Below are positions 8,447 through 17,326 of a DNA stretch of 20,446 bases, piece after piece. A program made the translations under genes and the position numbers. The notes under the pieces were generated by a model, which was given only the letters and a program-made list of their open reading frames with translations, made no database searches and was not told where the DNA came from. The DNA lies in the NCBI GenBank assembly GCA_047615875.1, contig JBLHGU010000089.1, positions 1 to 20,446 of the forward strand. The letters are read 5' to 3'. Within the stretch, counting starts at the first letter, position 1. Every line of letters begins with the position of its first letter. The stretch comes from JBLHGU01 sp047615875 (GTDB lineage Bacteria > Pseudomonadota > Gammaproteobacteria > Arenicellales > CAJQKF01).

Positions 8447-8470
8447 AGTTAAAGTAATTTAGTTAAAGTA
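8447..8470 (+). repeat. Short direct repeat upstream of the lolC/E gene
   Basis: AGTTAAAGTA occurs at 8447-8456 and again at 8461-8470, a 14-base period, in the 64-bp gap between lysS and the permease gene. It could be a small regulator site or chance in AT-rich DNA. The second copy ends 10 bases before the ATG, which has no clear Shine-Dalgarno. Confidence 0.45.
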
Positions 8471-8480
8471 TCTTATTAAT

Positions 8481-9728
8481 ATGATTAAACCGCTAGAAAT
8501 TGGGATCGGTCTGCGTTACACCCGGGCAAAGCGGCGTAATCATTTCATATCCTTTATTTCCTCCATGTCAATGATCGGCATCGCACTGGGAGTCTGGGCC
8601 TTGATTGTGGTGCTTTCCATAATGAATGGATTCGAACGTGAACTACGTGATCGGATATTAGCTACGGCCTCGCATATCACTGTACAGGGCGCTAGCGGTT
8701 GGTTATCTGAGTGGCAAAAGGTTGCTGAACGAGTGATTCAGGATGAGCAAATTCTGGATCGCGCGCCTTTTATCGATGTACAGGGTATGTTGACTCACCG
8801 AGGTGTGGTATCCGGTGCAATGATTCGAGGCGTTCTACCTGGAGAGGAAGGCAAGGTATCCGGTATACCTGATCATCTTTCTATTGGTGATATCACTGAT
8901 CTAGAATCAGGTGGATATCGAATTGTTCTGGGTTACCAGTTGGCTCGGCAGCTTGGCGTAAAAGTTGGTGACAAAGTAACGGTTGTGGCGCCCAAGGGAC
9001 GCGTCTCTCCAGCTGGGCTAATTCCACGATTAAAACGCTTTACTGTTAGCGGACTATTTCAGCTAAATATGTACGAATACGACTCCAGTATCGCCCTGAT
9101 TCATCTTGATGACGCCGCCAAATTGCTGAGCAGTGGCAGCAATGTGTCCGGCCTGCGTTTGAAGGTAGATAATGTCTATGATGTAGCCAGAATTCGATAT
9201 CGTTTGGACTCGTTGTTGGGCAGAGATTACTACATGACCGATTGGACGGTAGAGCATAGAAATTTTTTCAGTGCATTGTCTGTCGAAAAACGCGTAATGT
9301 TTGTCATTTTAATGCTCATTATTGCCGTAGCCGCCTTCAATATTGTGTCGACACTAGTCATGCTGGTTACAGACAAACAACCGGATATCGCTATATTAAG
9401 AACGCTTGGATTATCTCCAGGTAGTGTAATGACTGTGTTTATGGTGCAGGGTATTGTGATTGGCCTAATCGGAACCATTTTTGGCGGAGTAACTGGCGTA
9501 ATTACAGCGCTGAATGTGGAAACCCTGGTGCCTCAGATTGAAGCACTGCTAGGCATTGAATTTTTCCCGGCCAATATTTATGTGATTAGTGACTTTCCTG
9601 CTGAAATGCATTGGAACGATGTTGGAAAGATACTTATAGCGTCTTTTGTTATAAGTTTTATCGCCACCATTTACCCGGCATGGAGAGCTTCTCGAACCCA
9701 GCCGGCGGAGGCTTTGCGTTATGAATAG
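8481..9728 (+). CDS. Lipoprotein-releasing ABC transporter permease, LolC/E (LolF-like)
   Basis: This inner-membrane permease extracts mature lipoproteins and hands them to LolA. The 415 residues have the FtsX/MacB layout: a first helix after an N-terminal LRYTRAKRRNHFISFIS motif (about 25-48), a large periplasmic domain, and three C-terminal helices (about 270-295, 315-345, 378-400) ending PAWRASRTQPAEALRYE. The periplasmic loop SPAGLIPRLKRFTVSG sits where LolC carries the Hook that binds LolA; LolE lacks that loop. Only one permease gene is present, directly overlapping lolD by 8 bp. A homodimeric LolF-type arrangement is therefore possible, unless a second permease lies elsewhere. The gene symbol is left empty because LolC and LolF cannot be separated from this window. 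Confidence 0.9.
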   Translation: MIKPLEIGIGLRYTRAKRRNHFISFISSMSMIGIALGVWALIVVLSIMNGFERELRDRILATASHITVQGASGWLSEWQKVAERVIQDEQILDRAPFIDVQGMLTHRGVVSGAMIRGVLPGEEGKVSGIPDHLSIGDITDLESGGYRIVLGYQLARQLGVKVGDKVTVVAPKGRVSPAGLIPRLKRFTVSGLFQLNMYEYDSSIALIHLDDAAKLLSSGSNVSGLRLKVDNVYDVARIRYRLDSLLGRDYYMTDWTVEHRNFFSALSVEKRVMFVILMLIIAVAAFNIVSTLVMLVTDKQPDIAILRTLGLSPGSVMTVFMVQGIVIGLIGTIFGGVTGVITALNVETLVPQIEALLGIEFFPANIYVISDFPAEMHWNDVGKILIASFVISFIATIYPAWRASRTQPAEALRYE

Positions 9729-10398
9729 CGTCGCCGTACTGGAGTGCAGCAATATCAGCAAAGTATTTTCCGAAGGCGATTTACATGTGGAAGTGCTAAA
9801 AAATATCGACTTCACGATAAAGCCTGGTGAAAAAGTCGCCATTGTTGGGTCATCTGGAGCGGGTAAGAGCACTCTGTTACACATTCTTGGTGGTTTATCG
9901 AAGCCCAGTAGCGGCAGTGTCACGTTAAAGGGACAAGAATTATTTAAATTGGGTGAGAAAAAGCGAGGTGAATTGCGTAACCGTAGCCTGGGTTTTATTT
10001 ACCAGTTTCATCACTTATTGCCAGAGTTTACAGCCCTGGAAAATGTCGCGATGCCTCTGCTTATTAGACGAGTTGGTACACCAGAAGCTTTTGCTATTGC
10101 TGAAAAAATACTGGTAAGGGTTGGTCTGGATCACAGGCTCCAGCATAAGCCCGGAGAATTATCCGGTGGAGAACGCCAACGTACTGCAGTTGCGAGAGCG
10201 CTTGTAACAGGCCCGGATTGCGTATTGGCTGATGAACCCACTGGTAATCTGGATCACACCAGCGCAGAGAACATATTTCAGCTGTTGCTGGAAATTAGTG
10301 CTGATAACAACACTAGTGTGGTTACGGTTACTCACGATCTCAAATTAGCCCAACGAATGGATCGGCAGATCGAAATGCTTGATGGTTTACTGACCTGA
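9721..10398 (+). CDS. lolD: Lipoprotein-releasing ABC transporter ATP-binding protein
   Basis: The 225-residue ATPase powers LolC/E or LolF. Walker A is GSSGAGKS at 43-50, the Q-loop is Gln 95, the ABC signature is LSGGE at 147-151, Walker B is CVLADE at 167-172, and a switch His lies in VTVTHDL near 205. The length is normal for LolD (about 230). Its ATG lies inside the last codons of the permease gene, so translation is coupled. Its 3' end overlaps the convergent DUF2062 gene by 12 bp. Confidence 0.95.
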   Translation: MNSVAVLECSNISKVFSEGDLHVEVLKNIDFTIKPGEKVAIVGSSGAGKSTLLHILGGLSKPSSGSVTLKGQELFKLGEKKRGELRNRSLGFIYQFHHLLPEFTALENVAMPLLIRRVGTPEAFAIAEKILVRVGLDHRLQHKPGELSGGERQRTAVARALVTGPDCVLADEPTGNLDHTSAENIFQLLLEISADNNTSVVTVTHDLKLAQRMDRQIEMLDGLLT

Positions 10399-10917
10399 TC
10401 GGGTAATATCCTTAATAGATTGCCGAGATTGTCGGCGTGCGGCCCAGGAACTTCGCACGTACCAATTCCAATAAGCTCGGGTTAAGAACCAGCTGATTGC
10501 TGCAAATAGCAAGCCGAGAATGGAACAACCAATCCATAGCGCGGCAAGGTTCTGCCCTATGGCATTAGCCGTAATTTCCGCTAGCGGGGGAACCGAAACT
10601 CCCAATAGTTTCGCCCCTAGTATATAAGCCGCACCGAAGATTGGAATAAACGTAAGCGGGTTACTAATCCAGACTAGTGCCAGGCTTAATGGCAGGTTCG
10701 CATGCAGCAGTATCGCAGCGCATGCAGCGCCAACAGTTTGTGCCGGTAGCGGTAAGAATGCAAAAAATACCCCGATTGCAACACCCAACGAAATGGAGCG
10801 TCTGTTGATATGCCATAGATTCGGATTGCCTATCCAGTGAGCTATCCAGGATATACCCCATAAGCGGCGCACGTGATCTGATGATGGCAAAACCTTTTTC
10901 AGTTGTCTTCTTGGCAC
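10387..10917 (-). CDS. DUF2062 membrane protein
   Basis: This 176-residue protein of unknown function contains the DUF2062 hallmarks: a basic N-terminus, IGNPNLWHINRRSISLGVA, a helix with FFAFLPLPAQT, a second hydrophobic stretch, then SNPLTFIPIFGAAYILG and a final helix (about 128-147) before a basic tail. Three or more membrane segments are visible, so it is an inner-membrane protein. In Pseudomonas-like genomes a DUF2062 gene also sits beside the lolD and comEC genes. It is convergent with lolD (12-bp overlap) and divergent from comEC (100-bp gap). Its role is not known to me. Confidence 0.85.
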   Translation of the reverse strand: MPRRQLKKVLPSSDHVRRLWGISWIAHWIGNPNLWHINRRSISLGVAIGVFFAFLPLPAQTVGAACAAILLHANLPLSLALVWISNPLTFIPIFGAAYILGAKLLGVSVPPLAEITANAIGQNLAALWIGCSILGLLFAAISWFLTRAYWNWYVRSSWAARRQSRQSIKDITRSGQ

Positions 10918-11017
10918 GGTTTCTGTGATTTTTTCCGAGATTTTCAGGTCAGGTTATCACACTATAGCTAATTGCTTGCTAGCAAAAATTTATTAAATTA
11001 ATCGACAGGGAGTCTAC

Positions 11018-13390
11018 ATGCTGGTCAGGTTCGTCCTCGGGTTCTTTCCCGCCAACTTACTGGTGCTTTTTTCTGATTTAAATCTGCCAATTCTTGCGGT
11101 TGCCGGATTTCTTGTCACGCTGCTGATGACTCAGTTTAATCACGCCCGAATCGGTCCTTTGTCCATTATTCTAGCGGGCTTTGGTGTGGGACTAGTCTGG
11201 GCAAGCTGCGCAACGTTATTCTGGCTAGATCAACGCCTCCCTGCTCACCTGGATGGTGAAAAATTTGTGGTAGAAGGAACTATCGCTACAATGCCTCGGG
11301 AAAGCGTGGGTTCTACCAGAATCAGGCTAAAGATTGGATCCCTGAAAACACGAGATAAGTCACTCTCTCTGTCTGACTATCTTCCTCTTTCTGGTTTTCT
11401 GGACCTCACCTGTTACCGATGCCCCATTGAATTCATCAGCGGTGAACACTGGCGATTATCGGTCAAATTAAAGCAAGCTCGTGGGTTCTCCAACGTAGGG
11501 CTTTTTGACTACGAACGCTGGCTGTTTCAGCAAAGAATAATTGCCCGTGGCAGCATTAAAAAGGAAGCAGATAATGTTCGAATTAGTAGCTTCTCAGGCT
11601 GGCTGAATATTGACCAACTGCGTCAAAACTTTGTTCACTATGTAGCTGAAAATGCATCTAATGAGTTGACAGGAGTTTTATCGGCGATAACCGTTGGCGT
11701 GAAAGATCACATAACAGCAGAGCAGTGGGAGGTCTTCAGAAAGACAGGTACGGGACACCTGGTGGCGATATCCGGGCTGCATATTAGCCTGGTATTCCTC
11801 TTGTTCTATACAGTATTTAATGGCCTTTGGAGAATCTCAACACGAGCCATCCTGATTCTACCCGCTCAGAAGGCGGCCGCATTACTGGCTCTGCCACCAA
11901 CAATTGGTTTTGTGATTTTAGCGGGCTTTTCATTGCCTACCCAGCGAGCTGGTGTAATGTTACTGGTCTTCTACCTTGCCTTTGTTGCTTCTAGAAAGCT
12001 GCCTGTTTGGCACAGCTATTGTGCTGCCATATTTCTGGTCATAATTTTGGATCCGTTCGCGCCTCTTTCGAATGGTTTTTGGTTGTCGTTTATTGCTGTC
12101 GCAGCCATTTTACTATGGATAAGAAAGTCTCAGGCTGCTAATAATAAAGGTATTGTTTTAAATAACCCACCATCTGAAAATATTTCTTCCAAGGTATTTG
12201 CCTTGCTAAAAAACTGGATTTTTATCCAGTTATATATCAGCGTTTTACTTGCACCAATAACTATTATTTTGTTTGGCGGTCTGTCGATTATTGCACCGCT
12301 GGCAAATTTTCTCATCATTCCATGGTTCAGCTTCCTGGTCATGCCTTTGATGTTGGCAACTCTTCTAAGCTGGTTGGCGGGCTACGACGCGTTCAGCACC
12401 GCGCTACTATGGGCTGGCGAAGCCACATTAAAACCCATGATTTATCTTATTCAGTTTTTTGGCCAAACAGATACCTATTTTGATGTTGATATGATTGGTC
12501 TTACAAGATTTCTCTTGGTTATTGGTATATTGGTTTTTCTGTCTAAAAAACAGCATAAAGCTATTGTCGTGACAATGATTTGTCTCTTGCTCAGCATCTC
12601 TAACCAGCACAAACTTCACTCAGGGGATTTTGTGGTAACGGTGCTAGATGTTGGGCAGGGTCTTTCGATAATCATTGAGACACGAAGTTCTTTTTTGGTC
12701 TACGATACCGGTGCCCGTTATGGTGATAATTTTGATATAGGAAAAATAATATTAATTCCTTATCTAACCAAAAATTTACGTGGCAGAAGATTGTCTGTGG
12801 TTCTCAGCCACGCGGATAATGATCATAGTGGTGGGTTTAAAAGCCTGGCCCAAATATTTCCTCCAGATGCTCTGTTTGTGAGTGACTTATCATCTGCTCC
12901 TAATTTCTCGCCGAATCGATGTGAGATGGGTAAGAAGTGGCAAACTGATGAGGTGAGTTTTGAGTTTCTCGCACCTCGAGCAAAGAGCCAGGGGAGTAAA
13001 AATAATCAATCTTGCGTCCTAAAAATTCAAGCAGCTTCGGGATCAGTATTGTTAACCGGAGATATCGAGACTGAGGCTGAAAACGCATTACTTCGAAGCA
13101 CGGCTGAACTAGCATCGAATGTACTGATCGTCCCACACCATGGCAGCAAAACATCATCAACCAGGTCATTTTTGCGTCGTGTTGGTGCCGATATTGCGAT
13201 AATCAGTCGCGGACATCAAAACCGATTTGGTCACCCCAATGCTCAGGTTCACGCCCGACTTGAACAAGAACACCCGGTTGTGCTGGATACTGCAATTGAA
13301 GGAGCAATTAGTGTTGTCTTCTCAAGATTGTCAATTAGATGGAAAACCAATAGAAGACAGCGAAATTATCGCTGGAGCTTTCCTTCTTAG
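11018..13390 (+). CDS. comEC: DNA internalization-related competence protein ComEC/Rec2
   Basis: ComEC forms the inner-membrane channel that imports single-stranded DNA during natural transformation. The 790 residues are in the usual range. They show an N-terminal hydrophobic and DUF4131 region, a central Competence domain with GTGHLVAISGLHISLVF and many membrane helices (about 240-530), and a C-terminal metallo-beta-lactamase-like domain. That domain begins VTVLDVGQGLS and contains the metal motif SHADNDHSGG, a LLTGDIE segment and VPHHGSKTSS. The start at ATG 11018 is backed by AGGGAG at 11007-11012. Metal ligands look intact, so it is presumably functional. Competence itself is not proven without type IV pilus genes, which are outside the window. 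Confidence 0.95.
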   Translation: MLVRFVLGFFPANLLVLFSDLNLPILAVAGFLVTLLMTQFNHARIGPLSIILAGFGVGLVWASCATLFWLDQRLPAHLDGEKFVVEGTIATMPRESVGSTRIRLKIGSLKTRDKSLSLSDYLPLSGFLDLTCYRCPIEFISGEHWRLSVKLKQARGFSNVGLFDYERWLFQQRIIARGSIKKEADNVRISSFSGWLNIDQLRQNFVHYVAENASNELTGVLSAITVGVKDHITAEQWEVFRKTGTGHLVAISGLHISLVFLLFYTVFNGLWRISTRAILILPAQKAAALLALPPTIGFVILAGFSLPTQRAGVMLLVFYLAFVASRKLPVWHSYCAAIFLVIILDPFAPLSNGFWLSFIAVAAILLWIRKSQAANNKGIVLNNPPSENISSKVFALLKNWIFIQLYISVLLAPITIILFGGLSIIAPLANFLIIPWFSFLVMPLMLATLLSWLAGYDAFSTALLWAGEATLKPMIYLIQFFGQTDTYFDVDMIGLTRFLLVIGILVFLSKKQHKAIVVTMICLLLSISNQHKLHSGDFVVTVLDVGQGLSIIIETRSSFLVYDTGARYGDNFDIGKIILIPYLTKNLRGRRLSVVLSHADNDHSGGFKSLAQIFPPDALFVSDLSSAPNFSPNRCEMGKKWQTDEVSFEFLAPRAKSQGSKNNQSCVLKIQAASGSVLLTGDIETEAENALLRSTAELASNVLIVPHHGSKTSSTRSFLRRVGADIAIISRGHQNRFGHPNAQVHARLEQEHPVVLDTAIEGAISVVFSRLSIRWKTNRRQRNYRWSFPS

Positions 13391-13448
13391 GCACCGGTGG
13401 TAGCTAAAAAATGATAAAATTTTGTTTTTACCCTGTGGAAAAATAAAC

Positions 13449-14060
13449 GTGTTTGACTTGATTCAATCCGGTGGTGTGCTTGTATGGCTAATCATCCTGT
13501 GCTCCGTGGTCTCAATGGCCATTATAATTGAACGATTCTGGATGTTGAAGAAAAGTGCCGTAACCCCTTTTGGTTTAATGGATGAAGTCGAAAAACTTTT
13601 CGATGACGAAGAAATCGACGCATCGAAGGTTGCTGACATTCGCCGCAGCTCACCGCTGGGACGGATCATGGCTGCTGGCCTGGTAAATATCGATCAACAC
13701 AGGGTAGTGATGAAGGAAGCCGTAGAAGAAGCCGGCAGGCACGTGATTCACGACCTCGAGAAGTATTTGAACACCTTGGGTACGATGGCCGCAATCACAC
13801 CGCTGCTGGGCTTGCTGGGAACTGTAATCGGCATGATTGATGTTTTCGCAGCGATTACCTCCGCCGGTGTGGGCAATCCCACTGTTCTGGCCGGTGGTAT
13901 TTCCCAGGCACTCATTACCACCGCAGCAGGTCTTAGCGTCGGCATTCCCAGTTTGATGTTTCATCGCTATTTTCGCGGAAAAGTTAATGAGTTGGCCGTG
14001 GAAATGGAACAAGAAGCATTACGTTTTCTGGAATTTGTACACGGTGAGCGTGGCGCATGA
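13449..14060 (+). CDS. exbB: ExbB/TolQ/MotA-family proton channel protein
   Basis: From GTG 13449 the protein has 203 residues and starts with FDLIQSGGVLVWLIILCSVV, a typical ExbB N-terminus with a first membrane helix (about 8-28). A cytoplasmic stretch follows with LGRIMAAGLVN, then two helices around AAITPLLGLLGTVIGMIDVF and ISQALITTAAGLSVGIPSL, which form the channel. With ExbD it makes a proton-driven motor that energises an outer-membrane or envelope process. Location next to msbA is common in Pseudomonas-like and Francisella-like genomes, and no TonB gene is seen here, so the partner is unknown. A TTG start at 13422 would add nine residues unlike the family. It overlaps exbD by 4 bp. 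Confidence 0.9.
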   Translation: MFDLIQSGGVLVWLIILCSVVSMAIIIERFWMLKKSAVTPFGLMDEVEKLFDDEEIDASKVADIRRSSPLGRIMAAGLVNIDQHRVVMKEAVEEAGRHVIHDLEKYLNTLGTMAAITPLLGLLGTVIGMIDVFAAITSAGVGNPTVLAGGISQALITTAAGLSVGIPSLMFHRYFRGKVNELAVEMEQEALRFLEFVHGERGA

Positions 14061-14494
14061 AGTTTTACCAGCCTCATGATGAAGATCTGCAGATCAATCT
14101 GACACCGCTGATAGACGTAGTTTTTCTTTTGCTGATCTTTTTTATGGTATCGACTACTTTTGATAAAGAGTCGGAATTGCAGATTCGCCTGCCTGAAGCC
14201 ACCGCTGTTGAAAAACCCGCACAGGAACTTCGTTACCTCGAGATTCTGATTTCCCAATCGGGCCAGATTTCTGTTAAAGGGCCTAATGAAGAAAGTGCAA
14301 AAGTCCTTTTGAACAATGATTCTGACACGCTTCAAAGAGCGTTAGGAAAAGTGGCGGCGCAACCCGAGTCTCTGGTTGTCGTTATTCGCGCAGATAAAAG
14401 TACCACTCATGAGATGGTGATCAGGGCTATGGATGCCGCTCGAAGATTGGAATTGCTCCAGGTTACCTTTGCCACTTTGAATCGATCCGAATGA
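14057..14494 (+). CDS. exbD: ExbD/TolR-family protein
   Basis: This 145-residue partner of ExbB has a short cytoplasmic N-terminus, one membrane helix (about 15-36) beginning INLTPLIDVVFLLLIFFMV, and a periplasmic domain. Asp 20 inside the helix is the conserved proton-carrying residue. The periplasmic part ends with VVIRADKSTTHEMVIRAMDA, typical of ExbD/TolR. The start codon overlaps the exbB stop (ATGA), which indicates translational coupling. msbA follows after 28 bp. Confidence 0.93.
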   Translation: MKFYQPHDEDLQINLTPLIDVVFLLLIFFMVSTTFDKESELQIRLPEATAVEKPAQELRYLEILISQSGQISVKGPNEESAKVLLNNDSDTLQRALGKVAAQPESLVVVIRADKSTTHEMVIRAMDAARRLELLQVTFATLNRSE

Positions 14495-14522
14495 TCGTCT
14501 TGATCTTATCAGGCGGTGTCAT

Positions 14523-16271
14523 ATGACTGACAGCCAGAAAACTATTTCCGCCGGCGTTGTATACAAGCGTCTGTTAACCCATGCCTGGCCTTATCGATGG
14601 GTGTTTATGGTCGGCGTTCTTGGCATGTTTATCGGTTCTGCTGCGGAGGGAAGTTTTGCCGCGCTGCTAAAACCAATTATGGATGATGGTTTTGTTAATC
14701 GCGATGCGGACATCATCATGATGACGCCATTTCTGCTAGCCGCCGTATTTATAATACGCGGCATATCCGGTTTCGTTGATGCCTATTGTGTGCAATGGGT
14801 GGGGCGAAAGGTGGTATTTGACTTGCGTGCTCTAATGTTTAATCATATGTTAAGTTTGCCCGCCAGCTATTACGATCAGCACTCAACTTCTGATCTCATT
14901 GCCAAATTAATCTTTGATGTAGAACAGGTTGCCCAGGCAGCCACCACAGCACTGAGAATCTTTTTCAAGGATACCTTCCTGACACTGTATTTGCTTGGAT
15001 TATTAAGTTGGTTGTCCTGGAAACTAACTTTAATTTTTATAGTAATCGTACCTGTTATTGGCTTTATGGTTAAAAAGCTCAGCAAGCGTTTTCGCTATAC
15101 CAGCACTAAAATTCAAGACACAATGGGCGATATCACCCACGTTGCCAAAGAAGCCTTTGAAGGGCAGGCGGTTGTCAAAGTGTTTGATGGCTATGAAACT
15201 GAGGCTAACCTTTTTGATAAGGTGAATCGACGCAACCGGCGCTTTGCAATGCGTAAGGCAGTCGTATCTGCAGCTAGTGTCCCTGCTGTTATGTTTGTTG
15301 CTGGCATGGCTGTTTCCGTGATTATCTATTTTGCTATGGGTGGTGGCGGCGCTGAAATAGTTAGTCCGGGAACCTTTGTTGCTTATCTTGGCGCCGTCAT
15401 GCTTATGCAGGCACCTATAAAACGTTTAGCCAGAGTTAATGAAATTATTCAAACAGGGGTCGCTGCAGCAAATAGCGTTTTTAATGTTTTAGATCTGGAG
15501 CGGGAACCTGTCGGTGGCGAAATTGAATCCTTTGAATGCAAGGGGGATATTAGCTTTGAGGATATTTCTTTTACCTATCCCGGCACTGATTCTGCGGTAT
15601 TAAACAACCTTAGCCTGTATGCGAAACCCGGTGAAACTATCGCAATTGTAGGCGCGTCTGGCAGTGGTAAATCAACCATTATTTCACTATTGCTCGGCTT
15701 CTATACAGCACAGAATGGGCAGATAAAACTAGATGGTGAAAATATTGAAAACCTCTCCAAGCAAGCTCTGCGCAGTAAACTGGCCTTGGTAACCCAGGAA
15801 ACCTTTCTATTTGATGGCACACTGGCAGGAAATATAACTTATGGTCAAGCCAGTGCCGACAAAGAAAAACTTAAGTCTGTCGCAGAGACCGCTGGTGTGC
15901 TTTCGTTTGCAGAAAAATTTGATGCAGGACTAGACTCCCCAGTTGGTGAGCGCGGCGGTCGACTATCAGGTGGTCAACGACAAAGAGTGGTTATTGCCAG
16001 AGCTTTATTTAAGCGGGCTCCTATACTTGTGCTGGACGAAGCAACCTCTGCACTGGATTCTCATTCGGAACTATTAATCAAGCAGGCAATCACCAGTCTC
16101 GCTGGCAAACGGACCATCGTGATAATCGCCCACCGTCTATCCACCGTCGTAAATGCCGACAGAATATATGTGATGAGCGATGGTGAAATTGTTGAAGCAG
16201 GCTCTCACGACGAACTGCTGAAAAGTAATGGTGCCTATGCACACCTGCATCGTAAGTCAGCGGGTGAATAG
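14523..16271 (+). CDS. msbA: Lipid A export ATP-binding/permease protein MsbA
   Basis: MsbA flips core-lipid A from the inner to the outer leaflet of the inner membrane. The 582 residues match E. coli MsbA (582). Six membrane helices occupy about 25-310. The ATPase follows, with Walker A GASGSGKS at 377-384, signature LSGGQ at 481-485, Walker B ILVLDE at 501-506 and switch His 537 in IIAHRLS. Identity as MsbA rather than another exporter half-transporter rests on length and on lpxK directly downstream. A good Shine-Dalgarno (AGGCGG, 14511-14516) precedes ATG 14523. Confidence 0.94.
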   Translation: MTDSQKTISAGVVYKRLLTHAWPYRWVFMVGVLGMFIGSAAEGSFAALLKPIMDDGFVNRDADIIMMTPFLLAAVFIIRGISGFVDAYCVQWVGRKVVFDLRALMFNHMLSLPASYYDQHSTSDLIAKLIFDVEQVAQAATTALRIFFKDTFLTLYLLGLLSWLSWKLTLIFIVIVPVIGFMVKKLSKRFRYTSTKIQDTMGDITHVAKEAFEGQAVVKVFDGYETEANLFDKVNRRNRRFAMRKAVVSAASVPAVMFVAGMAVSVIIYFAMGGGGAEIVSPGTFVAYLGAVMLMQAPIKRLARVNEIIQTGVAAANSVFNVLDLEREPVGGEIESFECKGDISFEDISFTYPGTDSAVLNNLSLYAKPGETIAIVGASGSGKSTIISLLLGFYTAQNGQIKLDGENIENLSKQALRSKLALVTQETFLFDGTLAGNITYGQASADKEKLKSVAETAGVLSFAEKFDAGLDSPVGERGGRLSGGQRQRVVIARALFKRAPILVLDEATSALDSHSELLIKQAITSLAGKRTIVIIAHRLSTVVNADRIYVMSDGEIVEAGSHDELLKSNGAYAHLHRKSAGE

Positions 16272-16309
16272 TAAGGCGAACACAAGACCCTGGAATAGAT
16301 TGCCTCTTC

Positions 16310-17326
16310 ATGCCTAGTCGAGCAGAAATTACTCGCCTGATCGAAAATAGTTGGAAAGGAATAGGTTTGATCACGGTATTAATGCTGCCCCTTTCGTGTT
16401 TCTATTGCCTTGTTATGTGGATACGATCACGATTGTATTCGATGGGATGGTTTCGCCAGAGGCAATCCAGATTGCCGGTAGTAGTCATAGGTAATTTAAG
16501 TGTTGGGGGCAGTGGTAAAACGCCTATGGTCATTTGGCTAGCAAAATGGCTGCAGGCGAAAGATATTAAGCCAGGTGTAATTCTGCGTGGATATCGAGGG
16601 ACTTCATCGACCTGGCCAGTTAGTGTGGATGTAAGTGCCTCTGTAGAATCCGTCGGAGATGAAGCAATTCTACTAGCTAATGAGCTTAAGGTTCCTGTGG
16701 TCGCGGGTCCAGATAGATTCGCAAACTGTCAGGTGCTGGAACGAATGGGCGATGTAGACGTGGTTATTTCAGATGATGGTTTGCAACACCTTAGCCTGGC
16801 TCGGGATTTCGAAATACTGCTTTGGAATTCATCTTCACTGGGTAATAAATTCTGTCTTCCAGCCGGTCCGTTACGTGAATCGCTACGGCGGAAGAAAACA
16901 GTTGATATTTGTGTTCACTACAACGCCCCGGATGAATTGCTTAATGTGACACCGGTGTTGGGTGAGTTTTGTTCCCTAAGTTCGAATGTGAAACTGACAG
17001 CAACCGCATTTGTAGAAAAGGCTAAGTCTGAACAATGGTCTGTAGCCATCGTTACTGCCATCGCCCAACCAGAACGCTTTGTGAATCAGATACAGGACCT
17101 GAGTATTGAATGTGACAATTTTCTATTTCCCGATCACCATTTTTTTGTACCGGAAGATTTCTCAGCTATTTCGAGCGATATCATACTGATGACAGGCAAA
17201 GACGCGGTAAAATGCGTTGCATTAGCCGATCACAGGTTTTGGAAGGTAGAGCTGACTCTGGTCGCTTCACCCGGTCTGGAATCTAAACTTGAAACAGAAC
17301 TTTTACCATTATTGAAGCATAAATGA
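16310..17326 (+). CDS. lpxK: Tetraacyldisaccharide 4'-kinase
   Basis: LpxK phosphorylates the 4' position of the lipid A precursor at the inner membrane. The 338 residues begin with a membrane-associating helix (about 18-40), then VVVIGNLSVGGSGKTP, whose P-loop spans about 64-71. GDEA at 116-119 and the conserved DDGLQH at 155-160 are intact. The C-terminal part contains FPDHHFF and MTGKDAVKC, both common in LpxK. It lies 38 bp after msbA and overlaps kdsB by 4 bp. In Pseudomonas a small Trm112-like gene sits between lpxK and kdsB; there is none here. Confidence 0.95.
   Translation: MPSRAEITRLIENSWKGIGLITVLMLPLSCFYCLVMWIRSRLYSMGWFRQRQSRLPVVVIGNLSVGGSGKTPMVIWLAKWLQAKDIKPGVILRGYRGTSSTWPVSVDVSASVESVGDEAILLANELKVPVVAGPDRFANCQVLERMGDVDVVISDDGLQHLSLARDFEILLWNSSSLGNKFCLPAGPLRESLRRKKTVDICVHYNAPDELLNVTPVLGEFCSLSSNVKLTATAFVEKAKSEQWSVAIVTAIAQPERFVNQIQDLSIECDNFLFPDHHFFVPEDFSAISSDIILMTGKDAVKCVALADHRFWKVELTLVASPGLESKLETELLPLLKHK

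Noticed and set aside
13650..14012. Minus-strand 120-codon frame opposite exbB
   Set aside because: It is a shadow of exbB, rich in Cys, Gln and His, with no family match.
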